A DNA stretch of 64,000 bases from Pseudomonas sp. B28(2017) (GCF_002113025.1 NZ_NEJH01000002.1:558001-622000), one strand, 5' to 3'. Shown: positions 18,287 through 27,768, counted from the first letter of the stretch. Notes: generated by a model from the sequence alone, not told the origin. Made by a program: numbers and translations.

Positions 18287-21200
18287 TCAAACGGACTCCT
18301 TCCTGACCCGAAACCACGCCGCATACAACGCCGGCAAAAACAAAAGCGTCAACGCCGTGGCAACAATCAACCCGCCCATGATCGCCACTGCCATCGGCCC
18401 AAAGAACACACTGCGCGACAGAGGAATCATTGCCAACACCGCCGCGAGCGCCGTCAACACAATCGGCCGGAACCGCCGCACCGTGGCCTCGATAATCGCC
18501 TGCCATGGCTTCAACCCGGCGGCGATATCCTGCTCGATCTGATCCACCAGAATCACCGAGTTGCGCATGATCATCCCGGACAAGGCGATGGTCCCCAGCA
18601 TGGCCACGAAACCGAATGGCTGACGGAACACCAGCAGGAACAGTGTCACTCCGATCAACCCCAGCGGCGCCGTCAGAAACACCATCGCCGTGCGCGAGAA
18701 ACTTCGCAATTGCAGCATCAGCAAGGTCAGCACCACCACGATGAACAACGGCACGCCAGCCTTCACCGAGTTCTGCCCGCGCGCGGAGTCTTCCACCGTA
18801 CCGCCGACATCCAGCAAGTAGCCATCTGGCAGTTCGGCGCGGATCGGGTCGAGGGTCGGCATGATCTGTTGCACCAGCGTCGCCGGTTGCTCCTTGCCAT
18901 AGATGTCGGCACGAACCGTCACATTGGGCAGACGGTTGCGGTGCCAGATGATGCCCTCCTCGAAGCCGTACTCCAGGGTGGCAATCTGCGACAGCGCTAC
19001 GCTGCGACCGTTATCGGTCGGCACCGCCAGGCTCGGCAGCAATGACAACTCGGTGCGCTCATGCAAGGTGCCGCGCAACAGGATCTCGATCAACTCGTTG
19101 TCTTCACGGTACTGACTGACGCTGGAACCGGTCAGGGAGCTTTGCAGGAACCTCGACAGGTTCGCCGTGCTCACGCCCAGCGCCCGCGCGCGGTCCTGAT
19201 CGATGTTCAGGTACACCACCTTGCTCGGCTCTTCCCAATCCAGGTGGACGTTGACCACATGCGGGTTCTCGCGAACCTTGGCCGCGACTTTACGCGCCAG
19301 CGCCCGCACCTCCTCGATGTGCTCCCCGGTCACGCGGAACTGCACCGGATAGCCAACCGGCGGACCGTTTTCCAGACGCGTGACCCGCGAACGCAAGGCC
19401 GGGAATTGCTCGTTGAGCGTTGCGATCAGCCAGGTACGCAGGGCTTCGCGTTCCTCGATGGTTTTCGCCAGGACGACAAACTGGGCAAAGCTCGCCGCTG
19501 GCAGTTGCTGATCCAGCGGCAGGTAGAAACGCGGCGAACCGGTGCCGACGTAGGCCACGTAATTGTCGATCCCCGCCTTGTCCTTGAGCAGCGCTTCGAG
19601 GCGTTTTACCTCGTCTGCGGTATTGCTCAGCGAAGCGCCTTCGGCCAGTTTCAGATCGACCATCAACTCCAGGCGACCCGATGCCGGGAAAAACTGTTGT
19701 GGCACAAAACGGAACAGCACGATGGAGGCGATGAACAACAGCACGGTCGCCAGAATCACCGTTTTGCGCCAGAGCACACACCACTCCACCAGACGCCGGA
19801 CGCGCTGATAGAACGGCGTGCCATACGGATCGGGCTGGCCGGCACCGTGTTTGGCGGCGTGAATTTTCGCCAGGTCCGGCAGGAGTTTTTCCCCGAGGTA
19901 CGGCACGAAGACCACGGCGGCAACCCATGACGCCAACAACGCGATGGTGACCACCTCGAAGATCGAACGGGTGTATTCGCCAGTGCCCGATTGCGCCGTG
20001 GCAATCGGCAGGAAGCCGGCCGCCGTGATCAGCGTACCGGTGAGCATCGGGAACGCGGTACTGGTCCAGGCATAACTCGCCGCTTTGATCCGGTCGAAGC
20101 CCTGCTCCATTTTGATCGCCATCATTTCCACGGCGATGATCGCGTCGTCCACCAGCAAGCCCAGCGCCAGTACCAGCGCACCGAGGGAGATCTTGTGCAG
20201 GCCGATGCCCAGGTAATACATGCAGGCGAAGGTCATTGCCAACACCAGCGGAATCGCCAGGGCCACCACCATGCCGGTACGCACGCCGAGGGAGAAGAAG
20301 CTCACCAGCAACACAATGGCCAGTGCCTCGACCAGCACCTGCACGAACTCGCCAACACCGGTTTTCACCGCTGCCGGTTGGTCGGAGACTTTGCGCAGCT
20401 GCATGCCGGCCGGGAGGTTTTTCTGAATGCGGGCGAATTCGATTTCCAGCGCCTTGCCCAGCACCAGGATGTCACCGCCGTCCTTCATCGCCACCGCCAG
20501 GCCGATCGCGTCTTGCGCCATGAAGCGCATGCGCGGCGCCGGTGGGTCATTGAAACCACGCCGCACGTCGGCCACATCGGAGATGCGAAAGGTGCGATCA
20601 GCGACGCGGATCGGGAAGTTCCTGATCTCGTCGACCGTCTGAAAATTCCCCGTCACCCGTAGCTGCAATCGCTCGCTGCTGGTTTCGAAGAAACCTGCGG
20701 TGGACACCGCGTTCTGTTCTTCAAGGGCTTGCTGGACGGTAGCCAGCGGCAAACCGAGAGTGGCGAGTTTGACGTTGGAAAGTTCGATCCAGATTTTCTC
20801 GTCCTGCAATCCCAGCAGCTCGACCTTGCCCACATCCTTGACCCGTTGCAGCTGGATCTGGATGCGGTCCGCGTAATCCTTGAGCACGGCGTAGTCGAAA
20901 CCCTCGCCGGTCAGGGCGTAGATATTGCCGAACGTGGTGCCGAATTCATCGTTGAAAAACGGCCCCTGAATCCCCGGCGGCAGGGTATGACGGATGTCGC
21001 TGATTTTCTTGCGCACCTGATACCAGAGCTCCGGAATCTCCACCGAGTGCATGGAGTCGCGGGCGATGAAGGTCACCTGGGATTCACCCGGACGGGAGAA
21101 CGACACGATGCGCTCGTACTCGCCGGTTTCCATCAGTTTCTTTTCAATGCGTTCGGTGACCTGGCGCGAGACTTCCTGGGCAGTCGCTCCTGGCCAGTTG

Positions 21201-21352
21201 GTGCGAATCACCATGGCCTTGAAGGTGAACGGCGGGTCTTCGCTCTGGCCGAGCTTGGTGTAGGAAAGAGCGCCGACAATAGCCAGCAACAGCATCAGGA
21301 ACAGGACGATCTGGCGATTACGCAGCGCCCATTCGGAAACGTTGAAGCGCAT
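18287..21352 (-). CDS. mexK: RND efflux transporter inner-membrane subunit MexK
   Basis: 1021 residues, HAE1-type RND pump. N-terminal helix QIVLFLMLLLAIVGALSYTKL, large periplasmic domain, then GALVLALGLLVDDAIIAVEMM with the paired aspartates of TM4, and a second half repeating the layout. The TM10 motif is GMIMRNSVILVDQIE, so an arginine occupies the place of the lysine used by AcrB. Gene order mexL / mexJ-mexK and lengths match MexJK-MexL of P. aeruginosa, between plsB and rsmJ. No outer-membrane gene is present; in P. aeruginosa MexJK borrows OprM or OpmH. The symbol rests on synteny and family. Confidence 0.85.
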   Translation of the reverse strand: MRFNVSEWALRNRQIVLFLMLLLAIVGALSYTKLGQSEDPPFTFKAMVIRTNWPGATAQEVSRQVTERIEKKLMETGEYERIVSFSRPGESQVTFIARDSMHSVEIPELWYQVRKKISDIRHTLPPGIQGPFFNDEFGTTFGNIYALTGEGFDYAVLKDYADRIQIQLQRVKDVGKVELLGLQDEKIWIELSNVKLATLGLPLATVQQALEEQNAVSTAGFFETSSERLQLRVTGNFQTVDEIRNFPIRVADRTFRISDVADVRRGFNDPPAPRMRFMAQDAIGLAVAMKDGGDILVLGKALEIEFARIQKNLPAGMQLRKVSDQPAAVKTGVGEFVQVLVEALAIVLLVSFFSLGVRTGMVVALAIPLVLAMTFACMYYLGIGLHKISLGALVLALGLLVDDAIIAVEMMAIKMEQGFDRIKAASYAWTSTAFPMLTGTLITAAGFLPIATAQSGTGEYTRSIFEVVTIALLASWVAAVVFVPYLGEKLLPDLAKIHAAKHGAGQPDPYGTPFYQRVRRLVEWCVLWRKTVILATVLLFIASIVLFRFVPQQFFPASGRLELMVDLKLAEGASLSNTADEVKRLEALLKDKAGIDNYVAYVGTGSPRFYLPLDQQLPAASFAQFVVLAKTIEEREALRTWLIATLNEQFPALRSRVTRLENGPPVGYPVQFRVTGEHIEEVRALARKVAAKVRENPHVVNVHLDWEEPSKVVYLNIDQDRARALGVSTANLSRFLQSSLTGSSVSQYREDNELIEILLRGTLHERTELSLLPSLAVPTDNGRSVALSQIATLEYGFEEGIIWHRNRLPNVTVRADIYGKEQPATLVQQIMPTLDPIRAELPDGYLLDVGGTVEDSARGQNSVKAGVPLFIVVVLTLLMLQLRSFSRTAMVFLTAPLGLIGVTLFLLVFRQPFGFVAMLGTIALSGMIMRNSVILVDQIEQDIAAGLKPWQAIIEATVRRFRPIVLTALAAVLAMIPLSRSVFFGPMAVAIMGGLIVATALTLLFLPALYAAWFRVRKESV

Positions 21353-21358
21353 CGGGGC

Positions 21359-22459
21359 TTACTCCTTGTTTGCCAGATTGACCACGCGGTTCGAACGATC
21401 CACCGGGCGTACCTGCTGCCCTTCGAGAAGCACATGAACACCAGCGGCCACCACCCAGTCGCTGGCGTTGAGCCCTTCAAGCACCGGTACGCTTTTCTCG
21501 CCGAAGGCACCCACGCGCACCGGAGTTTTCTTCAAGGTGTTGTTGGCGCTGACGACCCAGACATAGGTCACGCCGTTTTCCGCCGTCAGCGCTGAGAGCG
21601 GAACGGACAGAGGGACCGCGTCGGCAGCCTGCACGAATACTCGGGCACTCTGGCCAAGCTCGACAGGCACCTTGCCGGCGTTGAAAGCGATGCGCGCCGC
21701 AAAAGTGCGCGACTTGGGATCAGCCGCTGGCGACAGTTCACGGATGCGCCCTTCGAAGCGCTGATCGGGTTGAGTCCAGAGCTCCACCGAAACCGGCTCA
21801 CCGACCTTGAAACGGCCGAAATTCTGCTCCGGCAGGCTGATCGACACTTCACGCTCACCATCGGTGGCCAGGGTGAACACCGTTTGCCCGGCGGCCACGA
21901 CTTGCCCGACTTCCACCAGACGCTTGGCCACGACACCGTCCTGCGGCGCACGCAACACGGCGTAGCTGGCCTGGTTATTGGAAACGTTGAATTCGGCTTT
22001 GATTTGCTTGAGACGCGCTTCGCCGGAGCGGTAGAGATTTTCGGCGTTGTCGTACTGCGAACGACTGACCAGTTGGCGCTCCATCAGGGTCTTGTAGCGA
22101 TCACGCTCGGAGCGAACCAGATTCAGATTGGCTTCAGCGGCGGCGACCTGGGCCCGGGTGGCCTCCAGTTGCAGGCGCACGTCCTGGGGATCGAGCTCCG
22201 CCAAAGGCTGATCGGCCTTGACCCGCTGCCCTTCCTCGACCAGTCGTCGGCTGACTTTGCCACCGATACGGAACGCCAGGTCCGGCTCATAACGCGCGCG
22301 AACTTCACCGGGATAACTTTCCATGGACCGCGCCGAGGGCTCTGGCTGGACCACCATGGCCGGGCGCACGCTGACTTGCGGTGCCTCTTCGTGACCACAC
22401 GCAGACAATAAAAAAGCCAGGGTGACTGGCAACGCGAGGGGCAAGGCATAGCGGAACAT
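21359..22459 (-). CDS. mexJ: RND efflux periplasmic adaptor MexJ
   Basis: 366 residues. The signal MFRYALPLALPVTLAFLLSA ends in a lipobox LLSAC, so it is predicted to be inner-membrane anchored through its N-terminal cysteine. Barrel-sandwich halves (DLAFRIGGKVSRRLVEEGQ and VLRAPQDGVVAKRLVEVGQV) flank a helical hairpin (AAEANLNLVRSERDRYKTLM). Six bases separate it from mexK, so the two form one operon. It bridges the pump to an outer-membrane channel encoded elsewhere. Confidence 0.88.
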   Translation of the reverse strand: MFRYALPLALPVTLAFLLSACGHEEAPQVSVRPAMVVQPEPSARSMESYPGEVRARYEPDLAFRIGGKVSRRLVEEGQRVKADQPLAELDPQDVRLQLEATRAQVAAAEANLNLVRSERDRYKTLMERQLVSRSQYDNAENLYRSGEARLKQIKAEFNVSNNQASYAVLRAPQDGVVAKRLVEVGQVVAAGQTVFTLATDGEREVSISLPEQNFGRFKVGEPVSVELWTQPDQRFEGRIRELSPAADPKSRTFAARIAFNAGKVPVELGQSARVFVQAADAVPLSVPLSALTAENGVTYVWVVSANNTLKKTPVRVGAFGEKSVPVLEGLNASDWVVAAGVHVLLEGQQVRPVDRSNRVVNLANKE

Positions 22460-22496
22460 GGTGAAGGACCTTTCGCTAATGGTGCTTTGAATAATT

Positions 22497-22510
22497 ATAC
22501 TGAGCAGTAT
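22497..22510. promoter_or_regulatory. Candidate MexL operator palindrome
   Basis: ATACTG-AG-CAGTAT is a perfect 6-2-6 inverted repeat in the AT-rich divergent region. It lies 38 bases from the mexJ start and 43 from the mexL start, where a TetR repressor could control both promoters. Confidence 0.6.
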
Positions 22511-22552
22511 GTTATTAATAGCAAACTCACCAGTCCAGTAATAAAAACGAAT

Positions 22553-23191
22553 ATGCCAAACAATCTTTCAGCACCCAATGGCCCAGGCAGACCCAAGGAT
22601 CTGGTGAAGCGCCAGGCGATTCTCGATGCGGCGAAAACGCTGTTTCTGAGTAAGGGGTATGCCAATACCAGCATGGATGCTGTCGCAGCCGAGGCCGGTG
22701 TGTCGAAGCTGACGGTCTATAGCCACTTCAACGACAAGGAGACACTGTTCTCCGCCGCCGTGATGGCCAAGTGCGAGGAGCAGTTGCCACCGCTGTTCTT
22801 CGAATTGCCGGAAGGCGTGGCCGTGGAAACCGTGCTGCTGAACATCGCACGCGGTTTCCATCAGCTGATCAACAGTGATGAATCGGTGAACCTGCACCGC
22901 TTGATGATGACCCTGGGCAGTCAGGACCCGAAACTCGCGCAAATTTTCTTTGAAGCCGGCCCACAGCGCATGCTGCATGGCATGGAACGCTTACTGAGCA
23001 AGATCGATGAAAGTGGTGCGCTGAGCATCGACAAGCCGCACAACGCCGCCGAACACTTTTTCTGCCTGCTCAAGGGCGCCGGGAATTTCCGCTTGCTGTA
23101 TGGCTGCGGCGAGCCGCCGGTTGGCGAAGCGGCGGAGAGCCATGTACGGGAGGTGGTGGGGTTGTTTATGCGGGCTTATCGGCCTGAGTAG
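22553..23191 (+). CDS. mexL: TetR-family repressor MexL
   Basis: 212 residues from the ATG at 22553, the length of P. aeruginosa MexL; an earlier in-frame ATG at 22487 would run across the operator. The DNA-binding helices are RQAILDAAKTLFLSKGYANT, SMDAVAAEAGVSKLTVYSHF. The C-terminal ligand domain is of the AefR-like kind. Divergent from mexJK, which it is predicted to repress along with itself. Confidence 0.86.
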   Translation: MPNNLSAPNGPGRPKDLVKRQAILDAAKTLFLSKGYANTSMDAVAAEAGVSKLTVYSHFNDKETLFSAAVMAKCEEQLPPLFFELPEGVAVETVLLNIARGFHQLINSDESVNLHRLMMTLGSQDPKLAQIFFEAGPQRMLHGMERLLSKIDESGALSIDKPHNAAEHFFCLLKGAGNFRLLYGCGEPPVGEAAESHVREVVGLFMRAYRPE

Positions 23192-23223
23192 GCCTGGTGG
23201 ATTGTTGGTGCCTGGACTGACGC

Positions 23224-23300
23224 CATCGCGAGCAAGCTCGCTCCCACACTGGATCTATAGATCACCACAAATCCCCTGTGGGAGCGAGCTTGCTCGCGAT
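23224..23300. repeat. REPIN, short form
   Basis: CATCGCGAGCAAGCTCGCTC and GGGAGCGAGCTTGCTCGCGA flank a short spacer between convergent mexL and rsmJ. Confidence 0.88.
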
Positions 23301-23315
23301 CGGGGCAACTAGGTC

Positions 23316-24098
23316 TTACGGCTTGAGCGCCTTCTTCGGATAGATGTCATACCGACTGGACTTGCCATCCAGCGCATGGCTCGGCTTCGGCCCTTCGATG
23401 CACGGCGCCTTGCGCGGGCGCTTGACCACTACCCGGTGGCTGGCCAGGGCCAACGCGGCTTCGAGCAATGCCGGCGCGTCCGGGTCATCGCCGACCAGCG
23501 GTCGGAACAGGCGCATTTCCTTCTTCACCAGCGCGGTTTTCTCGCGGTGCGGGAACATCGGGTCAAGGTAGATCACCTGCGGCGGTTCGCCCTCCCAGTT
23601 GCGCATCACCTCGATCGAATTGCCCTTGAGCAAGCGCATGCGCGCCACGATCGGCGCCACGTCGAAATCTTCCGCACCACGTGCCAGGCCGTCTTCCAGC
23701 AAGGCGCCAATCAGCGGCTGACGCTCGATCAGGCTCATCTCGCAACCGAGGCTGGCCAACACGAATGCATCCTTGCCCAGTCCCGCCGTGGCATCCAGTA
23801 CCCGCGGGCGCACGCCCTGGGCAATACCAACAGCCTTGGCGATCATCTGCCCGCTGCCGCCGCCGTACAACCGGCGATGGGCCGCACCGCCCTCGACGAA
23901 GTCCACCCGCACCGGCCCAGGCGCATCCGGCCCCAGCTGTTGCAGCTGCAAACCCTGGTCACCCACCTGCAAGGCAAATTCGCCATCCGCCACTTGCATC
24001 GGCAAGCCCAGGCGCTCGGCCCATTGCTCGGCTTGTGGCTCGAAAGCCGCGTCCAGGGCCTGGACATGGATGCGGCAGGCCGCAGGTTGATCAATCAT
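23316..24098 (-). CDS. rsmJ: 16S rRNA (guanine1516-N2) methyltransferase RsmJ
   Basis: 260 residues. The SAM-binding region [20 protein letters not shown] followed by LIERQP, and the catalytic-type motif [20 protein letters not shown], are those of RsmJ (YhiQ). It methylates G1516 of 16S rRNA. The N-terminal ~80 residues are the variable domain of the family. Confidence 0.92.
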   Translation of the reverse strand: MIDQPAACRIHVQALDAAFEPQAEQWAERLGLPMQVADGEFALQVGDQGLQLQQLGPDAPGPVRVDFVEGGAAHRRLYGGGSGQMIAKAVGIAQGVRPRVLDATAGLGKDAFVLASLGCEMSLIERQPLIGALLEDGLARGAEDFDVAPIVARMRLLKGNSIEVMRNWEGEPPQVIYLDPMFPHREKTALVKKEMRLFRPLVGDDPDAPALLEAALALASHRVVVKRPRKAPCIEGPKPSHALDGKSSRYDIYPKKALKP

Positions 24099-24191
24099 CG
24101 GAAAACACGCTCAAAAAATTAATGATCGGCAAAAACGGCCGATAACAAAACTATCGAGCATTTTGCCAGAGCTGAGCGTCGACCGAGAGAA

Positions 24192-24812
24192 ATGTCAGAC
24201 ATTCAACCCACAATCACAGGTTTTATCTCGCCCTACGGCGACTACAACCTGCGAAACACCCAGGCACTGAGCGGCGTCAGCCACATCTGGCAGGATTTCT
24301 TTGCCCGGGCGCTGGCCGAACAGTCGGGTGAAGTGCTGCCCCAATCGCTGAACTTTCCTCCGGTCGATCTGGAAAGCCCGGTTGAACCCACCGTTGGCAG
24401 CGACCTGCTGGCGCATATCGTGTCCCAGCGCGAATGCGACGTGAAGGACACCCCGGTCCGCCCGCCCGAGCCGCTGTTCCTGCCGATTGCCGAATTCGAA
24501 ATGGACCTGGCCGACAAGCCACGCCCACCGTTCCCGGCGGATGAAATCGTCGCCCAGCAAAAACAACAGGACTTCGAAAGCGGCTGGGTGCGCCCGATCG
24601 TGCTGAACGCCGGTCAGCCGTTACCAGAAGCCAGCCCTGCCCCGCAACCGCGTCCACTGCATCTGCCAATCGCCGAATTCGAACTCGATCTGCTCGACAA
24701 GCCGTTCCCGCCGTTCTCGCCAGAAGAACTGGTGGAACAGCAGAAACAACTCGATTTCGACAACGGCTGGGCCCGCCCGATCATCCTGCAGAACCTGCGC
24801 ATCGCCGCCTGA
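24192..24812 (+). CDS. Hypothetical protein with a duplicated 47-residue module
   Basis: 206 residues, no signal peptide or membrane helix. Residues 92-138 and 153-199 are two copies of one module: LPIAEFEMDLADKPRPPF vs LPIAEFELDLLDKPFPPF, then VAQQKQQDFESGWVRPIVL vs VEQQKQLDFDNGWARPIIL; I count 32 identities in 47 positions. The copies are joined by a proline-rich linker. The N-terminal 90 residues are unrelated (ISPYGDYNLRNTQALSG). I do not recognise the family; automated TonB-like names for such proline-rich proteins would not be supported. The gene stands alone between divergent rsmJ and a convergent PEP-mutase family gene. Confidence 0.75.
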   Translation: MSDIQPTITGFISPYGDYNLRNTQALSGVSHIWQDFFARALAEQSGEVLPQSLNFPPVDLESPVEPTVGSDLLAHIVSQRECDVKDTPVRPPEPLFLPIAEFEMDLADKPRPPFPADEIVAQQKQQDFESGWVRPIVLNAGQPLPEASPAPQPRPLHLPIAEFELDLLDKPFPPFSPEELVEQQKQLDFDNGWARPIILQNLRIAA

Positions 24813-24824
24813 TCCTCACCGCCC

Positions 24825-25661
24825 TTACAAATCCCCTGTTCCGCCTTTGAAGAATTGATTGGCCTTCTGGTACGGCATCGACCGCGAAGTGAAACCGAAC
24901 GTGCCTGACGTCTGGATTTCTTCGGCGGCGCGAAAGAATTCGCCATACGCCGCCAGTGCCAGCGCCGAACCGACGCTGATGCGCTTGACGCCCATTTCAC
25001 CCAACTGCGCGACCGTCAGCTTCAAGCCGCCCGACATCAACACATTCACCGGCTTTGGCGCCACGGCGCGCACCACGGCCAACACCTCCTCGGCGCTACG
25101 CAGACCGGGTGCGTAAAGCACATCGGCACCGGCCTCGGCGAATGCCTGCAAGCGGCGGATGGTGTCATCCAGATCGGGATTGCCGTGCAGGAAGTTTTCG
25201 GCCCGGGCGGTCAATGTGAAGGGGAACGGCAAACGGCGAGCGGCCGAGACAGAGGCCTCGATCCGCGCCACGGCGTGTTCGAAACAGTAGATCGGGCCTT
25301 CTTCGCGGCCGGTGGCATCTTCAATCGAACCACCGACGGCACCGGCCTCGGCAGCGCGCAAAATGCTTTTGGCGCAATCAGCCGGGTTGTCGGCAAAGCC
25401 GTTTTCCAGGTCGACTGCAACCGGCAAGTCGCTGGCGGCGACAATCGCCCGAACGTTCAACAGGGTATCGTCGAGGGTCAATCCGCCATCGGCACGGCCC
25501 CGGGAAAAGGCATAACCGGCACTGGTGGTCGCCAGCGCCTCGAAGCCGAGACTCGCAAGCATTTTCGCCGAACCGGCATCCCACGGATTGGGTATCACAA
25601 ATACACCGGGGTGCTCATGAAGGGCTTTGAACGCCTGGGCTCGAAGGGTTTGCGCATCCAT
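24825..25661 (-). CDS. Isocitrate lyase/phosphoenolpyruvate mutase family enzyme
   Basis: 278 residues from the ATG at 25661 (MDAQTLRAQAFKALHEHPGV), with AGGAG upstream; a longer frame overlaps the next gene. TIM-barrel features: VFVIPNPWDAGSAKMLASLG, ATTSAGYAFSRG, AVDLENGFAD, GGSIEDATGREEGP (metal-binding ED), LTARAENFLHG, YAPGLRS, PVNVLMSGG. The subgroup includes oxaloacetate decarboxylases and C-C lyases; substrate unknown. It lacks the KKCGH signature of isocitrate lyases, so that name alone would mislead. Confidence 0.82.
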   Translation of the reverse strand: MDAQTLRAQAFKALHEHPGVFVIPNPWDAGSAKMLASLGFEALATTSAGYAFSRGRADGGLTLDDTLLNVRAIVAASDLPVAVDLENGFADNPADCAKSILRAAEAGAVGGSIEDATGREEGPIYCFEHAVARIEASVSAARRLPFPFTLTARAENFLHGNPDLDDTIRRLQAFAEAGADVLYAPGLRSAEEVLAVVRAVAPKPVNVLMSGGLKLTVAQLGEMGVKRISVGSALALAAYGEFFRAAEEIQTSGTFGFTSRSMPYQKANQFFKGGTGDL

Positions 25662-25695
25662 TGGGCAGGCTCCTGAAGAGGGGAAGGAATCCGCC

Positions 25696-26556
25696 TCAGA
25701 GCAGGCCAAGTTGCTCGGCGACGGGCTCTCTGTATAGCTCAGGCAGCGCCGGCAAGCCAGGCAAACGCAGCATCAGGCGGGCGTGAAAACGCTGCGCCAG
25801 TTTCGCCGCCAGCAGGTTGTCGGCCGTGTGCAGGAAGATATACGGTGTGCGGCCTTCTTCGATCCATAGCGCGATTTTCTCGACCCATGGCTGCAGAAAC
25901 CTATCGTTGGCCTCAAGCGTCGGGTGGCCGATAAAACGTACCTGCGGGAACTGCGTGAATGCTGCCGGACGCGGTGGCACACGGGGTTTCTTCGATTGGG
26001 CGTGCAGCACCGAAGCCTCGGTGGACGTGCAACTGAACAGCGCACGGGGATCGAGGCAGATGCGTTCGACACCGCGATCCAGCAGCAGGCGATTGAGCAT
26101 TCGTTCGCTGTCGCCCTTGGCGAAAAAATCATCATGCCGCACTTCAACGGCCAGCGGCCGCTGCAGGGCATCGATAAATCCGGCCAGTTCATGCAAACGT
26201 TGCGGCGTGAAGCTTTTCGACAGCTGCAACCACAGCGGCGCCACCCGTTCACCGAGAGGGCTGAGCAATTGCAGGAAGGTGTCAGCGGCGGTCAATTGCT
26301 CGCGCAGATCGCCACCGTGGCTGATCTCGCCGGGAAACTTGGCGGTGAAACGAAAATGTTCGGGCATGGTGTCGGCCCAACGCTGCACGGTGCCGGCAGC
26401 CGGGCTCGCGTAGAAAGTCGTGTTGCCTTCTACGGCATTGAATACCTGGCAATAGAGATCAAGAAAATCAGTGGCTTTGGCGTCTGGCGGATAGAGGTAA
26501 TCGCGCCAGGCGTTCTCGCTCCAGGACGGACAACCGAGGTAATAAGGCAGCACCAT
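25696..26556 (-). CDS. DUF72 (YecE-like) domain protein
   Basis: 286 residues from the ATG at 26556, which overlaps the preceding stop by one base (TGATG). YYLGCPSWSENAWRDYLYPP, FNAVEGNTTFYASP, FRFTAKFPGEISH and LAVEVRHDDFF are typical of this TIM-barrel family of unknown function. Coupled to the upstream small gene, and 34 bases from the enzyme gene downstream, so the three may be one transcript. Confidence 0.85.
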   Translation of the reverse strand: MVLPYYLGCPSWSENAWRDYLYPPDAKATDFLDLYCQVFNAVEGNTTFYASPAAGTVQRWADTMPEHFRFTAKFPGEISHGGDLREQLTAADTFLQLLSPLGERVAPLWLQLSKSFTPQRLHELAGFIDALQRPLAVEVRHDDFFAKGDSERMLNRLLLDRGVERICLDPRALFSCTSTEASVLHAQSKKPRVPPRPAAFTQFPQVRFIGHPTLEANDRFLQPWVEKIALWIEEGRTPYIFLHTADNLLAAKLAQRFHARLMLRLPGLPALPELYREPVAEQLGLL

Positions 26557-26861
26557 CAAATGTACAGGTCGAGCCTCAGCACATCCGCTTCCCAATCGAC
26601 GAAACCGGCGGTGCTCAGGTAACTGGCCAGGGCTGTCGCCACGCTTTTGCTCATGACGCGGTGGTAAATCATGTCTTGCTGACGGGCAGGAAGATTGCTC
26701 AGTTTTTGCGCAGAGGCTTTGGCGGCGCGGGCAGCCAGTTGCTCTTCAGTCGGGAATTCCAGCTCGCCTTCGATATCAATGGCGTCATCTTCCACCACGC
26801 GGCCTTTACGGGGTTTGCGCTTGATAGGGTAGGACTGAGAGGAAACGCCGTCTATACGCAT
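26556..26861 (-). CDS. Conserved hypothetical protein, 101 residues
   Basis: Begins MRIDGVSSQSYPIKRKPRKG, a basic N-terminus, followed by an acidic stretch and a helical segment EQLAARAAKASAQKLSNLPA ending in ADVLRLDLYI. No membrane segment. It is translationally linked to the DUF72 gene by a TGATG overlap. Function unknown; the composition and linkage support a real gene. Confidence 0.75.
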   Translation of the reverse strand: MRIDGVSSQSYPIKRKPRKGRVVEDDAIDIEGELEFPTEEQLAARAAKASAQKLSNLPARQQDMIYHRVMSKSVATALASYLSTAGFVDWEADVLRLDLYI

Positions 26862-27004
26862 ACGTGCATACTCGGAATCAGTGATGGCAGTTTAGTGGCG
26901 CAAAACCCGCTTCGCAAACCGCCGAGTGATAACTAGAACACATAAAAGGCAAAAGGTTTAAAAGCCGGGTTAGAAAATGACGATTGGCTATGTCCATTTG
27001 AACG

Positions 27005-27071
27005 CCTTCGCGAGCAGGCTCGCTCCCACAGGAACTGTGCTATCCCTTGTGGGAGCGAGCCTGCTCGCGAA
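27005..27071. repeat. REPIN, short form
   Basis: CTTCGCGAGCAGGCTCGCTC and GGGAGCGAGCCTGCTCGCGA form the pair upstream of the 26556-26861 gene, at the 3' side of tsaB. Confidence 0.88.
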
Positions 27072-27093
27072 AAGACCTGCTCGGTATCGGGGG

Positions 27094-27768
27094 TTAACGC
27101 GCTTTAGGCGTCGCCACTTTATCCCGCAGATACACCGGCTGCGCCTCGTCGGCCACGATCGCCTCGCCGCGTTCCCAGGCAAATCGCGCCAGGGTCAGCA
27201 GATCTTCGGCGTGGGGCAACATGCCCGCGTCCTTCCCGCTCAGGCTGACGGCGATACGCTCGCCATAGCCCCAACCGGTGCCGGCGCCAAACCACTCGCC
27301 ACTGGCATCGACCGGCAGTGCAGCGGACTCCGGCGGCAGTACCGCTTCCGCCCCCACCAGACGCATCTCCCCGACCGTTTCGCGGTAGCAACCCCAATAC
27401 ACTTCATCCATGCGCGCATCGATGGCGGCTGCGACCTGGGTGGCGCCGTGTTCGCGCAACGCACGTTGCGCCAGCACGGCCAGGTTCGACACCGGCAGCA
27501 CCGGGCGATCCAGGGCAAACGCCAGCCCTTGCACCACGCCGATGGCGATGCGTACACCGGTGAAGGCACCCGGCCCACGGCCGAACGCAATGGCATCGAC
27601 CGCTTGCAGGGTGGTGCCAGCATCGGCCAGCAATTGCTGGATCATCGGCAACAGCTTCTGCGCATGCAGGCGCGGGATCACCTCGTAATGGCTCGTGACC
27701 TTGCCGTCATGCAGCAAGGCAACGGAGCAAGCTTCAGTCGCGGTGTCCAGGGCCAGCAAGGTGCTCAT
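27094..27768 (-). CDS. tsaB: tRNA t6A biosynthesis protein TsaB
   Basis: 224 residues from the ATG at 27768 (MSTLLALDTATEACSVALL). The ASKHA-fold motifs LALDTATEACS and GRGPGAFTGVRIAIGVVQGL identify TsaB, the scaffold partner of TsaD in N6-threonylcarbamoyladenosine synthesis. An upstream in-frame ATG at 27828 overlaps the adk terminator hairpin and is unlikely. tcdA at 7.2 kb acts later on the same tRNA modification. Confidence 0.93.
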   Translation of the reverse strand: MSTLLALDTATEACSVALLHDGKVTSHYEVIPRLHAQKLLPMIQQLLADAGTTLQAVDAIAFGRGPGAFTGVRIAIGVVQGLAFALDRPVLPVSNLAVLAQRALREHGATQVAAAIDARMDEVYWGCYRETVGEMRLVGAEAVLPPESAALPVDASGEWFGAGTGWGYGERIAVSLSGKDAGMLPHAEDLLTLARFAWERGEAIVADEAQPVYLRDKVATPKAR

